DNA of 64,000 bases, from contig JAQSEB010000059.1 of assembly GCA_030063045.1 (NCBI GenBank), positions 3,720,001 to 3,784,000 of the forward strand. The letters run 5' to 3'. This DNA comes from Pratylenchus scribneri (lineage: Eukaryota; Nematoda; Chromadorea; Rhabditida; Pratylenchidae). Numbering within the stretch: position 1 is the first letter of the stretch; each line of letters opens with the position of its first letter. The translations under genes and the position numbers were made by a program. Below the pieces are notes generated by a model. That model saw only the letters and a list, made by a program, of their open reading frames with translations. It was not told the origin of the DNA and ran no database searches. Positions 14,601 to 26,505 of the stretch are shown here, piece after piece.

Positions 14601-15637
14601 CAATTACAATTATACACAAGAAATAAAAGCCTTATAAATAATTATTATCTGCAATTTTGTCTTCATTCAAAATGTCATTTCTAATTTTTCCGATAATTAC
14701 TTAGAGAAATGTCTTCCAAAATTCGAGTATCACAATCCAATCTTTAATTTTAGTCATTTGTATATGAGTAATTGTAATTCTGATTTTGCGATTGTAATTC
14801 TTATTTGTAATTGTAAATTCTGATTTGTAATTTCATTTTTGATTTGAGATTGCAATTCTGATTTAATTCACAAATTTTCTCACCTCCTCAAATCCTCCAA
14901 ATTTTGCTAAGTTCATCACCAAATAATTGTATTTCCCTCCGTATTCATAAAAATTGACATATTTCTTCCTTAATAATAATGCCATAATTTTGAGTATTTT
15001 TTTTCTGTGTGAAACAATTAAATCCCGCCTAAAGGCAAGACAGACGCAAAGTGCCTCCCTGACACCTCAATAGAAGAGAGAAGAACATGCTACGTGTAAC
15101 GTGTTACTAGTGCTACATACATGTATGTACATGGGGATGTGCCCCTCTCCGCCAGAAACCTAATTTTGAGGAAATATATGGATATTATTAAGAAAATTAT
15201 GTATGGGATGCATATCAGAGAATTAAATAGAACAAATATTTTTATGTCTGCATCTCTCCACTCGTCATTCTATTTTTGTAAACTTTTTTTCTGCTCCCTT
15301 TAATAAATAATTTAATAAATAATAATTATATTTCTTCAATTTTTATTTTTTACTCTACTCACTTCATCAATTAATTAACAATTATATAAAACCCATCCAT
15401 CCATGTCTTTATTTATTATAAAATCTAATTAATTAAAACACTAATAATAATAAGTAATTAATATTCAAAAAATGCCACTACAAATTAAATAGTTAATCTT
15501 TTCGCACGTGAATACTCTTAAAGCCAAAATTTGTTAATGTTTTCAATTTTAAAAGATAAGTTAGCCTAATTTTAAGCTAATTTCTACTCATAGAATTTGT
15601 AACCTCATTCTCATATAAAGTTTTATTTTTATTCTAG
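8613..15637. other. Gene-poor stretch upstream of APC1
   Basis: No supported gene. It has purine-rich runs to about 13 kb and then becomes AT-rich. A 22-nt poly-G lies at 10344-10365 and a 9-nt poly-C at 11122-11130. Open frames are short and compositionally biased. The last few hundred bases, rich in AATTAA and TTTATT, are the likely promoter and upstream region of the APC1 gene. Confidence 0.55.
10344..10365 (+). repeat. Poly-G tract, 22 nt
   Basis: Longest G homopolymer in the window, long enough to be a strong G-quadruplex candidate. Confidence 0.9.
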
Positions 15638-15665
15638 AAGTAATTAAATTATTGGAACTAAATGA

Positions 15666-18600
15666 ATGTTCATTGACTTTGAAGCGGAAGAAATGATTAT
15701 TCCAAAAAATATTATACCGGTTACACCATCATTTAAGGTAAATAATATTGAATTAATTAAAATTAAATACAAAAAAATTTAGGGTATTTCCGCAATAATA
15801 AATCATTATGTGAAAGATGGAATTTTGGTAAAGAGAATTGAAGCAGCTGGAAAGCAGGCCATCTTATACAATGGATACAATAATGATATTGCCAAAATAT
15901 ACAAGACCGAATTTGTCATCATCAATGTTTGCTTGCTAAATTTAAATTCCATATAATTTTCTTTGATTTTAGGCACTTTTTGTAACATTTACACCAAAAA
16001 CGCCAGAAGATTATCTTTGTTTGATTGGCACTGATGAAATTGATTTTTATGCTCTAAAGGATGGAATGTATTGTTCGATAGCATTGCCATTCAAAGTTTG
16101 TTTAATAAAATTATTTCATTACAAATTAATTTTAGGTTAGTCAAGCACATCCTTCCAATTTTGGCCTCATATTAGAAAGATCCTCATTTCCCGGTGAATT
16201 TGGAAAGTAAACTAATTTAAACAATCCAATAAATATTGATTTATTAATCGTTTTAAAGCACTCCTGGAGTTGCCCAACTATTCTCCCTCACTCATCCATA
16301 TAATGAAATTTTGCCAATTTTATGCAAATTCAAAGGTTTACCTCTTTACTCTTTTATATTTATTAACAAAATTGTTGTAATTAGGCGATTCCCAATGCCA
16401 TTATGCATTCCGCCATCGTCGAATTGCAGTCGTTCCAAAAGATATTGGTGCAAATTGGAGTGCTTCATATTCAGGCCAAGTCGATTTGGTGATGTGTTAT
16501 GATCACGATGAACGGACAAATCACATTTTTATGATACGAAAATGCACAAAAGAGGAGAGAATGGCAGCAAAAAGTGATTTGGGCATTTTGAATTCATCCG
16601 CCCTCCTCCATACGCCCAGCACCATCCAATCCTATTATTCTCCAAATTTTTTCAATCGTCGATTTGTTGGTTTGTTTTTATTATTGATTTAATTTTTATA
16701 AATTACTTCTAAGAAACACGTTTTGCCCCAATTGGTCTGATGAATGCCCAACAGCAAAAGGGTTCATGCCATCAATCGCCGGCGGTCAATTCCATCCTCT
16801 TCCCAAACTCTTCGCATTCAAATCCAAGGCAACAACAAAACAATTCGATTGCATCAATCATTGCAAACACCGCAAATTCATCGGGAATTGCTCCCTCAAA
16901 AACACCAGTTCGTCGCATCACTCGTTCAATGACTGCCGCATTCACCAGTACAATCAGCGGTGGGCCATCGCTGCCTTCTTCCGGCACAGAGAAATCACCG
17001 GCATTTCATAGGCAATTTTAAATAATAAATTTTAAATTAATTCACCAACATTTTAGATCGCTTGAACATAATGCCACTTTGAATCGAATGCGATTGAAAC
17101 AAAAATTGGCAATGGCCGCAAGTCAAAACAGCACCGGAGGCCACAGCAATAATATTTTCCACACTCCACGGCATGCAGCCTCATTCACCACAAATTTGGA
17201 TATGGATGATTTGCTGAGTTTTGGCGGGAAAGAGGAGGATGATGAGCCGCCGCCCTCCCTGGATATGGCCGTTGAATTTTGCCTGGAATGGATTTGGTCA
17301 GAGCCACCGCCATGCCCAACGGTGATGGAGGAAAGCAGCACAAGAAGTGCTTCAACTTCGTCGGTGGGAACCGAAAAAGTCGCAAATAAATTGGAAACTC
17401 TTCGTGTTTCCTCCTCAACAAGTTCCCATTCGGATGAAATTGGAAATAGCCGAAATGAAGGTTTTTTTGAATATTTGAATTTAATTAATTTTATTTTAAT
17501 TTTAAGCAAATCGAATGGCTTCCACATTTTTCATCAGCAAATCCACATTTGCCCGAACAGAACGATGCATTGTTTTCCATATTCCCGCTGATCGCCGTGT
17601 CCGGGTTTTGTCAATGGATTTGACCCAAATACCAATGGAAAGTCCAATGAATCCGCCAATAATAAAGGAAATGGCCGGAACATTCATTCGGGGAAATTCG
17701 GCAATTCCATTTTTGGTTTGATTTAATTCAATTATTAAATTAGAATAATTAATTTTAGCATTCTTCTTTCTTCATAATTTTGGACAATTTTTCATTTTCC
17801 GATTCAATTTCCGCCCAATCCTCAATTATTTCCTTATATTCTGGCCATCGCAAAATTGCCAATATTCCATTGAATATTGGAATGTCCAATAATTTGATTC
17901 GATTATTGCCTGGAGTGCCTTGTCCGGACAGTCAAAATTTATTCGAAATTCGGGTAAATCCAATAAAATTAAATTAAATAATTTCTTTTTTAAAAAGATA
18001 TTTGCGGATAATGAAGAAAATAATCCGGCTGAATTGGATGGACCATTTCACGCTTCTGCAGCCAATGATTCGACCAACCCAAACATTTTTTCCTGCCAAT
18101 TACAATTGGGATTTGCTACAAAATTGGCAAATCGATGCCTCCGTGCAATTTATGCCTGGATTGGCCCGGACCAACAATTCCAATTCCTTTCCAATCTTTT
18201 TTGCTCCAATCCGTGGCGAATGGTTTCGGCGGCACAAAAAATTCCATTCGTCGATGAATTGCCGGCGGAATGCTTGGAATTGGGCCTTCTTTTGGAACAA
18301 TTATATTTGGAATATGGCTATTCACCGGTGGAAATGCCATTTTTTGAATTGATCAATCGAATTCGAAGTCAAATAAAAAATGAAGGATTGGAGGGGGGCG
18401 AAGAATGTTCGGCGACAAAAAGAACACGGATGGAACAGAACAATGCGGAAATGCTCCAAAATGACAATGTTTATTCAAATAAATTTAATTTAAATAAGTA
18501 ATTAATTTTTTTAGTTTTGGAATCAATTAAAATTGGATCAGAAAATTGCCGAAGAAGCAATGGAAAAATTGGCCAATTTGGGTTCAATGAAATATGTCCA

Positions 18601-21336
18601 TGAAAGGCTGAGGGAAACATTGAGACGAATTGTGCGCGAAGAACGACGAATTCGACCGCCAAAATTCGCAAATGAAACATCAACAAAGTAAAAAAAAATA
18701 TTTTTTTAATATTCAAATTTGAATAGAAAATTGACGACATTGCCAATCCAAAAATGGATTAATGCCCCAAAATGGACAACGGATTTGCGTGTCCATAATG
18801 TTCAACAAATGCTCGATTCCTCTCTGCCAATTTTGATTCCGGCCAAAGCATTCGGCCATTCATTCAATGAAGTCCAGCAAAGAGAACAAAATGAACAATT
18901 TTTGCTGGCCGTTGCTCTCAGGACAGTGACTCGACCATTTGGGAGGGCCGCATTGAATTTGCGAATTCGGCATGGATTTGAGGAAGAAAGTGATCCAAAA
19001 ATGGGCGTTAAAGGAATTTGTTTGAATGGACGGGTCCACCCTGGGTGGCAACAAATCGATTTTCCTTTGAATGACACAAATCCGGTAAAAACAATTAAAT
19101 TATTCCTTCATTTATTCATTTTTAGTCGCACAAAAATGCAATGGATTGGGCCAATTTCTACAATGCCCTGGCCCATGGCATTTCATATTGTGGTGGATTC
19201 CCTGCCCGACTGTTTACGGCCACAACCAGAGAAGAGAATTTTCCATCGACGGTGAAGGCCGGTTTGCTTTTGGCCGCCGGGCTGACTGGCTCCGTGCGGA
19301 ATGCAATGAATTTGTATGATATTCACGCATTACTGACACAAAGTGATCGACATTTGGTCATTGCTTTGTTGATTGGATGTGCGGCCGCTAGCCGGGGGAC
19401 AAGCGAAGTTCATGTAAGCGAAAAACACAAAAAATACAAAATTAATTTTTAAGATTTACAAAATGATTGCCACTCATCTTCCATTCCTTCTCCAACCAAC
19501 TTTGTGTGAATTTCGCATCGAATTGGTCATTCAAACGGCCGCCCTCGTATCGTTGGGTCTTCTCTTTTCGGAAACGGCCAATTACACTGTGTCCAGCCAA
19601 CTTCTCAATCAAATGGCTTTGGAGGTGCCCTGCGAAAGTGATCAATCATTTGAACGGTATTCCTTTGTATTGGCTGCTGGAATGGCCATTGGCCTCATCA
19701 ATTTGGGTATTTTTTTGCGAATTTAAAAAAAATTTAAATAATTTTAAACAAATTTAGCAAAAGGAAAGGAAATCACCGACACCGAAATTCCCATCTCATT
19801 TTGGCCATCACTCAAAGACAGACTAGTCAAAATGTTGAATGGAGGAGAACGAAAACAAGCATATTTAAATTATGATCGAATTCAATGCCCGGGGATGAGA
19901 ATGGCCAATGGTCCGGGATGTTCAATTTCGAGGAAATATGCACCCGGCGGAATGGATGGAATTGCCGAAAATAATAATGGTTTGGAATTATATTTAATTA
20001 AAACAAATAAATGATTAATTTAAGCCAATAATAATAATGGCGGTGGTGGCCAACAGGGAGGGGGAGGCGCCGGAGCGGCTGCCACAAATGCCGCAAATAA
20101 TCACCAATCATCATTTTCGGTTGCCCCACATCGTGATTATTCCGGCATTGGCCATCCCACATCTTCGCATGTTCGCGAATTGCCCACACTGAATATTCAT
20201 TTGACTGCGCCGGCCGCCGCAATTGCCCTCGGATTGATGTATTTGCGGACGGGAGATGCATGGATTCGAGACACTCTCTCCATAAAGGATACATTCTATG
20301 AAATTGACAAAAATCGGTTAAAATTATTAAAATTTAATTCATTCATTAAATTTAAATCAATTTAGACCGGATATGTTAATGATTCGAACAATTTGCCGAT
20401 GTTTGGTCGACTTTGACGACATCAAATCCAGCAAGGAATGGGCCGAAACACAAATACCCGAAATTGTTCGAAAATATGTCAAACTTTATTTGGCCGTCAA
20501 AAACCGTGATGATTTATGGTGGAATGGATTTGTTGAAATGGACACAGTGGCAAAGACCTATTTTTATTGCCTCACCGGTGCCTGCCTTTCCATTGCCCTT
20601 CGATTTGCATCCACCTGCGATGCCGGGGCACTCCAAACAATTGTAAGTGGTGGAGTAATTTCCAATTTAAATGACAAATTTTAGCATCATTTATATGAAT
20701 TACTGCATGAAAAGACGACAAATTCGGAATATTCATGGTCCGGTTTAGTGGCAAAAGCTGGTCGAAATTGTGTTCGGGCATGCCAAAATGTTTTGGCATT
20801 GTGCCTTGGATTGGTCAGTGTATTATAATTAATAAATTATTAAAATATATTTAAATTTAGGTGATGGCCGGCAGTGGCGATTTGCAAACGACTCGTCTTT
20901 TACGCAAAATTCGAAATTCAATTCCCGAAAATTTGGGCGGAATTCCACCAAAGGACAGTTCCGTTCATAGTTTGCATGTTTCCGTCAATATGGCACTTGG
21001 CTTTCTTTATTTAGGCAATGGAAGGTAAAATTAATACATAATTACAATTAAAAATGATTTTTTATTTTCAGATTTTGTTTCTCAAATTCAAATTTGGCCA
21101 TTGCTTCGCTGGTCCTTTCGCTGTTTCCACTTTTCCCACATTCAATCACCGATAATCGATTCTATTTTCAACCAATTCGATTTTTATGGATTTTGGCTGT
21201 GAAACCAAATTCAAAACAAATTCAACAAAAAATGAACAAAGAATCTCATCAAAAATTGGAGGAAGAAGAATTGGTGGATTGCCCTCGCTGTGGACAAATA
21301 AAAATTACAAAAAATGACAAATTCATTTTCGATTAA
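15666..21336 (+). CDS. APC1: Anaphase-promoting complex subunit 1 (APC1), 21 exons
   Basis: Scaffold of the APC/C, the nuclear and cytosolic ubiquitin ligase that drives anaphase and mitotic exit (MAT-2 in C. elegans). Exons: 15666-15737, 15783-15926, 15973-16095, 16136-16206, 16259-16335, 16385-16669, 16714-17011, 17057-17460, 17507-17715, 17759-17953, 17998-18468, 18515-18687, 18727-19084, 19126-19413, 19454-19706, 19758-19979, 20025-20316, 20366-20642, 20685-20813, 20861-21024, 21072-21336. All joins stay in frame (1589 aa). Family landmarks: GLILERS in the N-terminal WD40-like part (exon 4), DLRVHNVQQML near residue 860, then proteasome/cyclosome repeats with VMAGSGDLQ and SITDNRFYFQPIRFLW. 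A disordered loop (about 260-400) carries TPVRR and SPAF sites. The start follows an in-frame TGA, and an acceptor AG at 15636-15637 lies 28 nt upstream. The C terminus is far shorter than in vertebrates (about 1940 aa) and ends in a short tail with CPRCG. Intron 7 has a GC donor. Confidence 0.93.
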
Positions 21337-21666
21337 AAAATAATTGTTTTTATGTACGCTCCCTTATTATAATACTCAGGATTGATTGTGCTCCCTTTTT
21401 TCATTATTTATTTGAATTTTATTGTATAAATTTAAATTTGACATAAATTTACTCTGATTGAAAAAGTTGATGGAAAGGAAAATTTAAAAAAATGTGAAAA
21501 ATTTTTATGAAAAAAAAATCGATATTTGTCTGGATTCGAACAAAATTTTAAAATTGAGAAACACCGGATTCATATGGGGAGGGAGTAATATGATTCACTT
21601 GAATGCTTTTTTATTCCCAAAAATGGTTTCAAAACATTTTCTCAATGCCATTGCCACAAATTCATC
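21337..21666. other. Convergent intergenic spacer
   Basis: AT-rich 330-bp stretch between the stop codons of two converging genes (APC1 on +, the tail-anchored gene on -). It should hold both 3'UTRs. I see no other feature. Confidence 0.6.
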
Positions 21667-22994
21667 TCAATAATTGTAACTGAGCGAATAGAGTAGAAGA
21701 AGGAAGAAAACGGTGGGAAAGAATAGGAGAGTGAAGGTGATTATGGCCAAAGCACGACGCCGACGGGCCAATTCGGCATATGGGTCGGAAATGATGAGCA
21801 CTGGCCCGGACATGGTGTGTTCTATAAAAAAATGGAGGAAATGATAAAAAAAGACCCTAAAATTGGTTAAAATGAGAAAAAGACTGTCGATGAAATGCCT
21901 TATTTAGAGCCTTTCCTATTCTCATCCTACTGTTACGCGCACTTTTTGCCTAATCGCCCTGTCACCTATCAATCAAATATTGCCTCAATCTGCCTTTTTA
22001 ATCCACCCTTCTTCTTCTGCTATCGTATTTTTCCCTTCACATTTTTATAACATTTTCCCGCACATTTAATAAAAATAATTTAAAAATGGAATCCCCTTAT
22101 CCCTATCCTTATCATTGGGCCACTTGAAGCTTAGACCTACGGCGAAGGCCAGGGGCGAGAATCTAGGCCCAGCTCTCGATCCTAAACAACTTTAGCCCTA
22201 GATTAGGACTAAAGAGTTAAACCCTCCAAGGGATTAATTTTGAAATGGGAAGATAAGAATTTGAATTTCTAACCGGCACATTGGCCATTCGGCCCTTGAC
22301 GAATCAGAACAGCCGGCATTCCATTGAGCACACTGGAATCAATGATATATGCGGCTGGCACATTATGCTGCTGTTGTTGGTGAACATTTTGGTGGGATTG
22401 GATGCCATTTTGTTGTGGGGCCGCATAGCAAGGGGCGGGGTAAATGCCCGGCGGATAAACGGTGGAATAGATGGGCGGTGGGGATTGTTGTTGATTGGTG
22501 TTGGTGTGAGGAGGAGAGGGTGGTTGTGGGTGATGGTCGGCCAATTCAATTGGCACTTTCCCATTGGCCATATCCTCCTCCTTCTCTTCTCCACCACATT
22601 TTCCATCATCACAAATGTCCGTTGGCAACAAATTGATGGCCGAAAGTGGATATGGACTTGGCGGCGGCGATGAATTTGTGTGGTTGGCCGACATATTCCC
22701 ATCATTTTCTTTTCCCTTTTCGGAATCGTTTATTTCGCCAATTGATTCAGCCGAAGGCAATTCCATGGATTCTTTTTTGGGCTTTTGTTTTCCCTCATTA
22801 TCAATCATTTCGCCGTCGTCTTCTTCGTCAATTGAGAATCCATGGGTCAAAGAATAGAAGGCAGGTTGATTGGAAATGGATGATTGGCCATTTCGGCGGT
22901 GAATTGGCGGTGGCATTGCTCCAATGTCAATTTCATCAAAAGAATCACCGCCAATTTGGGGAGAATGCGGAGGGGTGGCGGAAATGGTGGCCAT
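21667..22994 (-). CDS. Proline-rich C-tail-anchored membrane protein with PPIY motif
   Basis: Two exons on the minus strand: 22994-22274 and 21821-21667, joined in phase 1 through a GT...TATAG intron of 452 nt, giving 291 residues. The long N-terminal part is polar, with an acidic patch (EEDDGEMIDNEG near 57-68), Ser/Pro runs, a Q/P-rich segment and one PPxY motif (PPIY, 173-176) in a Tyr/Pro-rich stretch. An RRRR cluster (260-263) precedes a 28-residue hydrophobic end (264-291) that closes the protein, the layout of a tail-anchored protein with its bulk in the cytosol. There is no signal peptide. PPxY motifs bind WW domains such as those of NEDD4-type ligases; that function is inferred here. 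I do not recognise the family. The gene runs tail-to-tail with APC1. Confidence 0.7.
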
Positions 22995-24458
22995 TTTATT
23001 TCATATATTTTACTTTATATTTGAGAAATTTGTTTTGATGGAAAACTGGCTTAAATTAAAAGGCAGTGAATTTATTGTCGGGAAATAAAGTGCTTTTAGA
23101 TTCGTAAATGCTACTTAAGATGTTTTGGAACTTTTTCTCGATAATCCGTCAGTAGACAGATTAAAATTTTAATGAATCAAAATTCAAAACATTCACAATT
23201 TATGACGACATTTATAGTGGAATTTGGAGGGTTCTTTTACCAAATGAAAAGTAGGGAAAAATAATTAATAAACCCTAAAATTGGACCAAAAATGACGAAG
23301 GAAAGATTGAGTGAATATTGCGCGGATTTGGATTATGTTGGATGAATTAAAGAAAAGGTAAAGGGATGAATTTATTTGAATGGATGGAAAATGAATTTGA
23401 GAAATGAAATGGATGAAAAAGCATGGATGGATGGATGGAATATTGGCCATTGGGGCGGGGGATTTGCCGCTCGCCCAGGATGCTCTGCTTTTTTTCGTGG
23501 ATATTTGGTGGTGGAGGGATGTTATCCTTTTTGGCCAACTATTCCATCTCCGCTCTCATCAAATGGCCCTCCATTCCATATTGTCATTTGGTTGCCATCC
23601 AATTTCCATGAATTCATTCCATTCCCCTCCACTCATTCTTTACTCACCTGTTCTCCCCAAATCCGTAAATCTTTATTCAAATCCCCCATTTCCCCTCTCT
23701 CCTGTCCTCGCGTTGATGCAAATCGGAGTTGGGGCCGAATAGTGAACCCCGAAACGGTTGTATGGAAACAAATAACAAATATGATAGAAAAAAAAATTCC
23801 ATAATTGTTGCTGACTCATTTCAACAAAATAAATAGAATTCATATCAAAATGTAAATAGCAAACAAAACAAAAAATGAACTTTACAATTTGAGGCCCATC
23901 CTCAAGGAATTTATGATGTATTTTAAGGAATTTCATTTGGACAATTGGTTTGATTTAAAAGTTAGTCCTTAAAATCACTAAACGATGGTTAAAAAAGGAA
24001 ATCAAAAAATCAACAGAGAATTGACAACAATCATTCAATTTATGGCCAATTTGCCTCTATTATCATTCATTCTTTGTCTCTTTGTTGGGGAGAAGTTTGC
24101 GCATAGCACAAAAAAGTAGGCAAATAATCCACCCAATGGATGTTTCCTCTTTTTGGATTAAATGAATTCTGAATAAAAAAATATTCTATTCATTTTGATT
24201 CGATGAGGACAACTCGAAATAGGTTTGAAATGAAAAGCTGTGTAAATAAAGAAAAAGGTGTTAAAGACCAAAAAGTCATCTAATTGAAGCTGCTATTGGC
24301 TTTTATCCTTCCGAAAAGAATTCACAATGGAAGATGGAAATATTATTGGCCAAATAAATTTAAAAAATTTATCGGATTCAGAAGGGTTTTCATCTTTTGG
24401 AATTCCCTCATTCCCATTTGTTGATGAATTCTATTGCTCATTTGGTTGTTGTTGATTG
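22995..24458. other. Intergenic stretch, no gene seen
   Basis: AT-rich spacer between two minus-strand genes. It should contain the promoter of the proline-rich tail-anchored gene and the 3' end of the Cys-rich secreted gene. Short frames around 23.35-23.8 kb on both strands lack coherent coding features. GGATGGAT microsatellite words occur near 23430. Confidence 0.5.
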
Positions 24459-25266
24459 TCACCTTTTTAAATAATTGTCATTGATAATAATTTATTCAAT
24501 TTACTCACAATTTGTAGATTGCTGATCTTCCAATGAAACACAATATGCTTCTTGTAATTGTTGATTTTCTTGTTGATAGAAACAAAATTGGCCAGGGGCA
24601 CAAAAAACTAAATCCCCAAAATTAAAAATAATAATTCCCTTCCTAAATTTCAAAAAATTTTCCTATCCTCTCATTACCCTTTAATTGAATTGAAAAACTG
24701 ACCGGGACGACCAAATTGATAGCATGGCTGGGAATTGAATTTCACACATTGTTGTTGTTCTTGTTGTGGCGGTTGTTGTCCCCCACCAGCAGCAGGCACA
24801 GCAGGTCCCATATTTGTCGTTGATGACCGCACACATATTTCGCCATTTTGGCAAGTTTTATCACCACCTAAAAAGTTATTTTGGTTGGAGGGAGCCATAA
24901 GTATTTTTGGTAACGATTTAGAAAATATTGGCCCAGTGGAATTTCATCTCAAAGTGCTTAATGGATAACAAAATGAGAAATATGCCAAATTAGCTTAATT
25001 CATTTGACAATATACCCATTTTCCAACTAACATTGAATTCCGAATTGATTTGATGGAGTAAATGGAGGAAATGTTGGCGATGAAGTTGATTGGTTGTTTT
25101 GTTGATTCGTCGGTTGGCAAAGTCCAAGTTGTGGGATGCAATAAGTATTTAGTGGGCATAGAAAGCTTGGATGGGTACAATCGACTTTGACTGGATTTTC
25201 TTGGCCAAAACAAATTGGAAGGATGAGGAATGGAAGGAGGAAAAGCATTGAATTAAAGGAGGACAT
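24459..25266 (-). CDS. Secreted cysteine-rich protein, repeated C-x5-C modules
   Basis: Four exons: 25266-25032, 24867-24703, 24607-24505, 24462-24459. The last exon supplies only one base and the TGA stop. The frame is kept at all three junctions (168 aa). Residues 1-22 form a signal peptide (hydrophobic LFLLPFLILPICFG). The mature part has several modules built around C-x5-C: CPLNTYC, CQNGEIC and CAPGQFC, separated by Q/P-rich linkers. This resembles small nematode Cys-rich domains such as EB-type modules, but I cannot assign a Pfam family. It lies 297 bp downstream of, and on the same strand as, a second protein with the same C-x5-C signature. A TATATAAAA box lies about 55 nt upstream of the ATG. 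Likely extracellular; function unknown. Confidence 0.72.
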
Positions 25267-25320
25267 TTTTGCTTGGTTGAAATAGATTAGAGAAATAATT
25301 CTTTTCAAAATTGGTTCCCA

Positions 25321-25329
25321 TTTTATATA
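25321..25329 (-). promoter_or_regulatory. TATA-like box
   Basis: TATATAAAA on the minus strand, about 55 nt before the start codon of the secreted Cys-rich gene ending at 25266. The position is plausible for a core promoter with a short 5'UTR. Confidence 0.45.
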
Positions 25330-25563
25330 ATTCATTTGAGGAATGCCCCCAGCAAATTGTGATTTGATACCGTTTTTTCCTTTATTCATGAAAAACTTTC
25401 CAATTTCCATTATATTCAATTTTTATTTGTGGTTGATTCATCGAAAATGAATCAAAAATGATCAAAAAATGAAAGTAAGAATGCTTTCGTGTTTTCAATG
25501 TATCAAATTGTGGTCTTTTATTGTTCATCCATTTTATTTCATTTTGAGTCATAAATTGTCCAA

Positions 25564-26158
25564 TCATTGGCAAATGAATTCGGTTGGCCATTCTCCTTGA
25601 TTTATTAATTGTTTGCATTTTTGGTTTGGAAGGCAATGCAACAAATTGCATCCAATGCAATCCAATTGGCCTGGATTCATCGTTGAGCAAACCGGCAATT
25701 CCCCAATTCCTCTCAGACTTCTTTTTATTCGTCCCATTTTTCGGCATTCAAATCGACGAATTCCAATTTCATTTGAATTCAATTCCTGACCACATTTCAA
25801 TCCTTGAGGGCATTGAATGCCCGGCTCATTGCAGGGAAGACATTCCTCCGGTTCAGTTTTGGATTGTTTTTGGATGCAAATTTGTGGCAAATGATCGGCC
25901 CTGATCGGCAAAAAAGTAGTGGAAATGAACTTAAAAAGTGGACAAGAATTGGAGTTGATTCGAATGGAGTGAAGTAATTTTATTTCACAAATGAAAGCTA
26001 TAAAGTTTTCCACTAAAATAGAGGAAAATTACGATTTCGATACAGTAGACCGACTAATTAAAAAATTGACTTCGAATCTTAATTTTTAGTTCAAATTATT
26101 TTGTTAAACTCACCAACCAAATGTCAATGCAAATGAATAGAAGAGAAAAAGCCATCAT
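25564..26158 (-). CDS. Secreted protein with two tandem six-cysteine modules
   Basis: Two exons: 26158-26114 (15 codons, the start of the signal peptide) and 25929-25564, joined in phase 0 (136 aa). The acceptor reads TTTTTAAG. The N terminus, beginning MMAFSLLFICIDIWL, is a hydrophobic signal sequence. The rest holds 12 cysteines in two repeats of one pattern: C-x11-C-x2-C-x6-C-x5-C-x15-C, then C-x9-C-x2-C-x4-C-x5-C-x14-C, separated by a basic linker (RKMGRIKR). That points to internal duplication of a disulfide-bonded domain. The C-x5-C element recurs in the next gene downstream, suggesting a small tandem family. I do not recognise the fold. A secreted or effector-like role is an inference from size, signal peptide and cysteine content. 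Confidence 0.72.
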
Positions 26159-26505
26159 TTTGGACACACTTTTTTTCTTTCGAAATTGAAGGAATGGGAA
26201 AATGTGGTTAAAAATGGAAAAGGGGACCACAAAAAACATAAACAAAAATGCAATGAGTCATTTGACCATTTTTTGTGTGGCTTTTAGCCTCTTTCAGATA
26301 TTTAAATATAAGATGGAAAGGCATAATTTAATTTATTCAATTTATTAAAAAATATATTCAATTTAATTCCTTTTAATTTATGAAAATAATACAAAATAAA
26401 AAAAAAATCATCAAATCATCATTCGCCTTTTTCCATAATTCATTCAACGTCGACGTTTCACTGTGAAATGTGAATGAATTTATTTATTTTAATAGGGTGA
26501 AATAT

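Noticed and set aside
15051..15071. lin-4-like string (TCCCTGACACCTCAA)
   Set aside because: It differs from the lin-4 seed region, and the flanks do not form a hairpin with a matching star strand.
23376..23804. 142-codon frame on the + strand
   Set aside because: Residue mix derives from GGATGGAT and CCATTC repeats; no homology-type motifs and competing frames are open.
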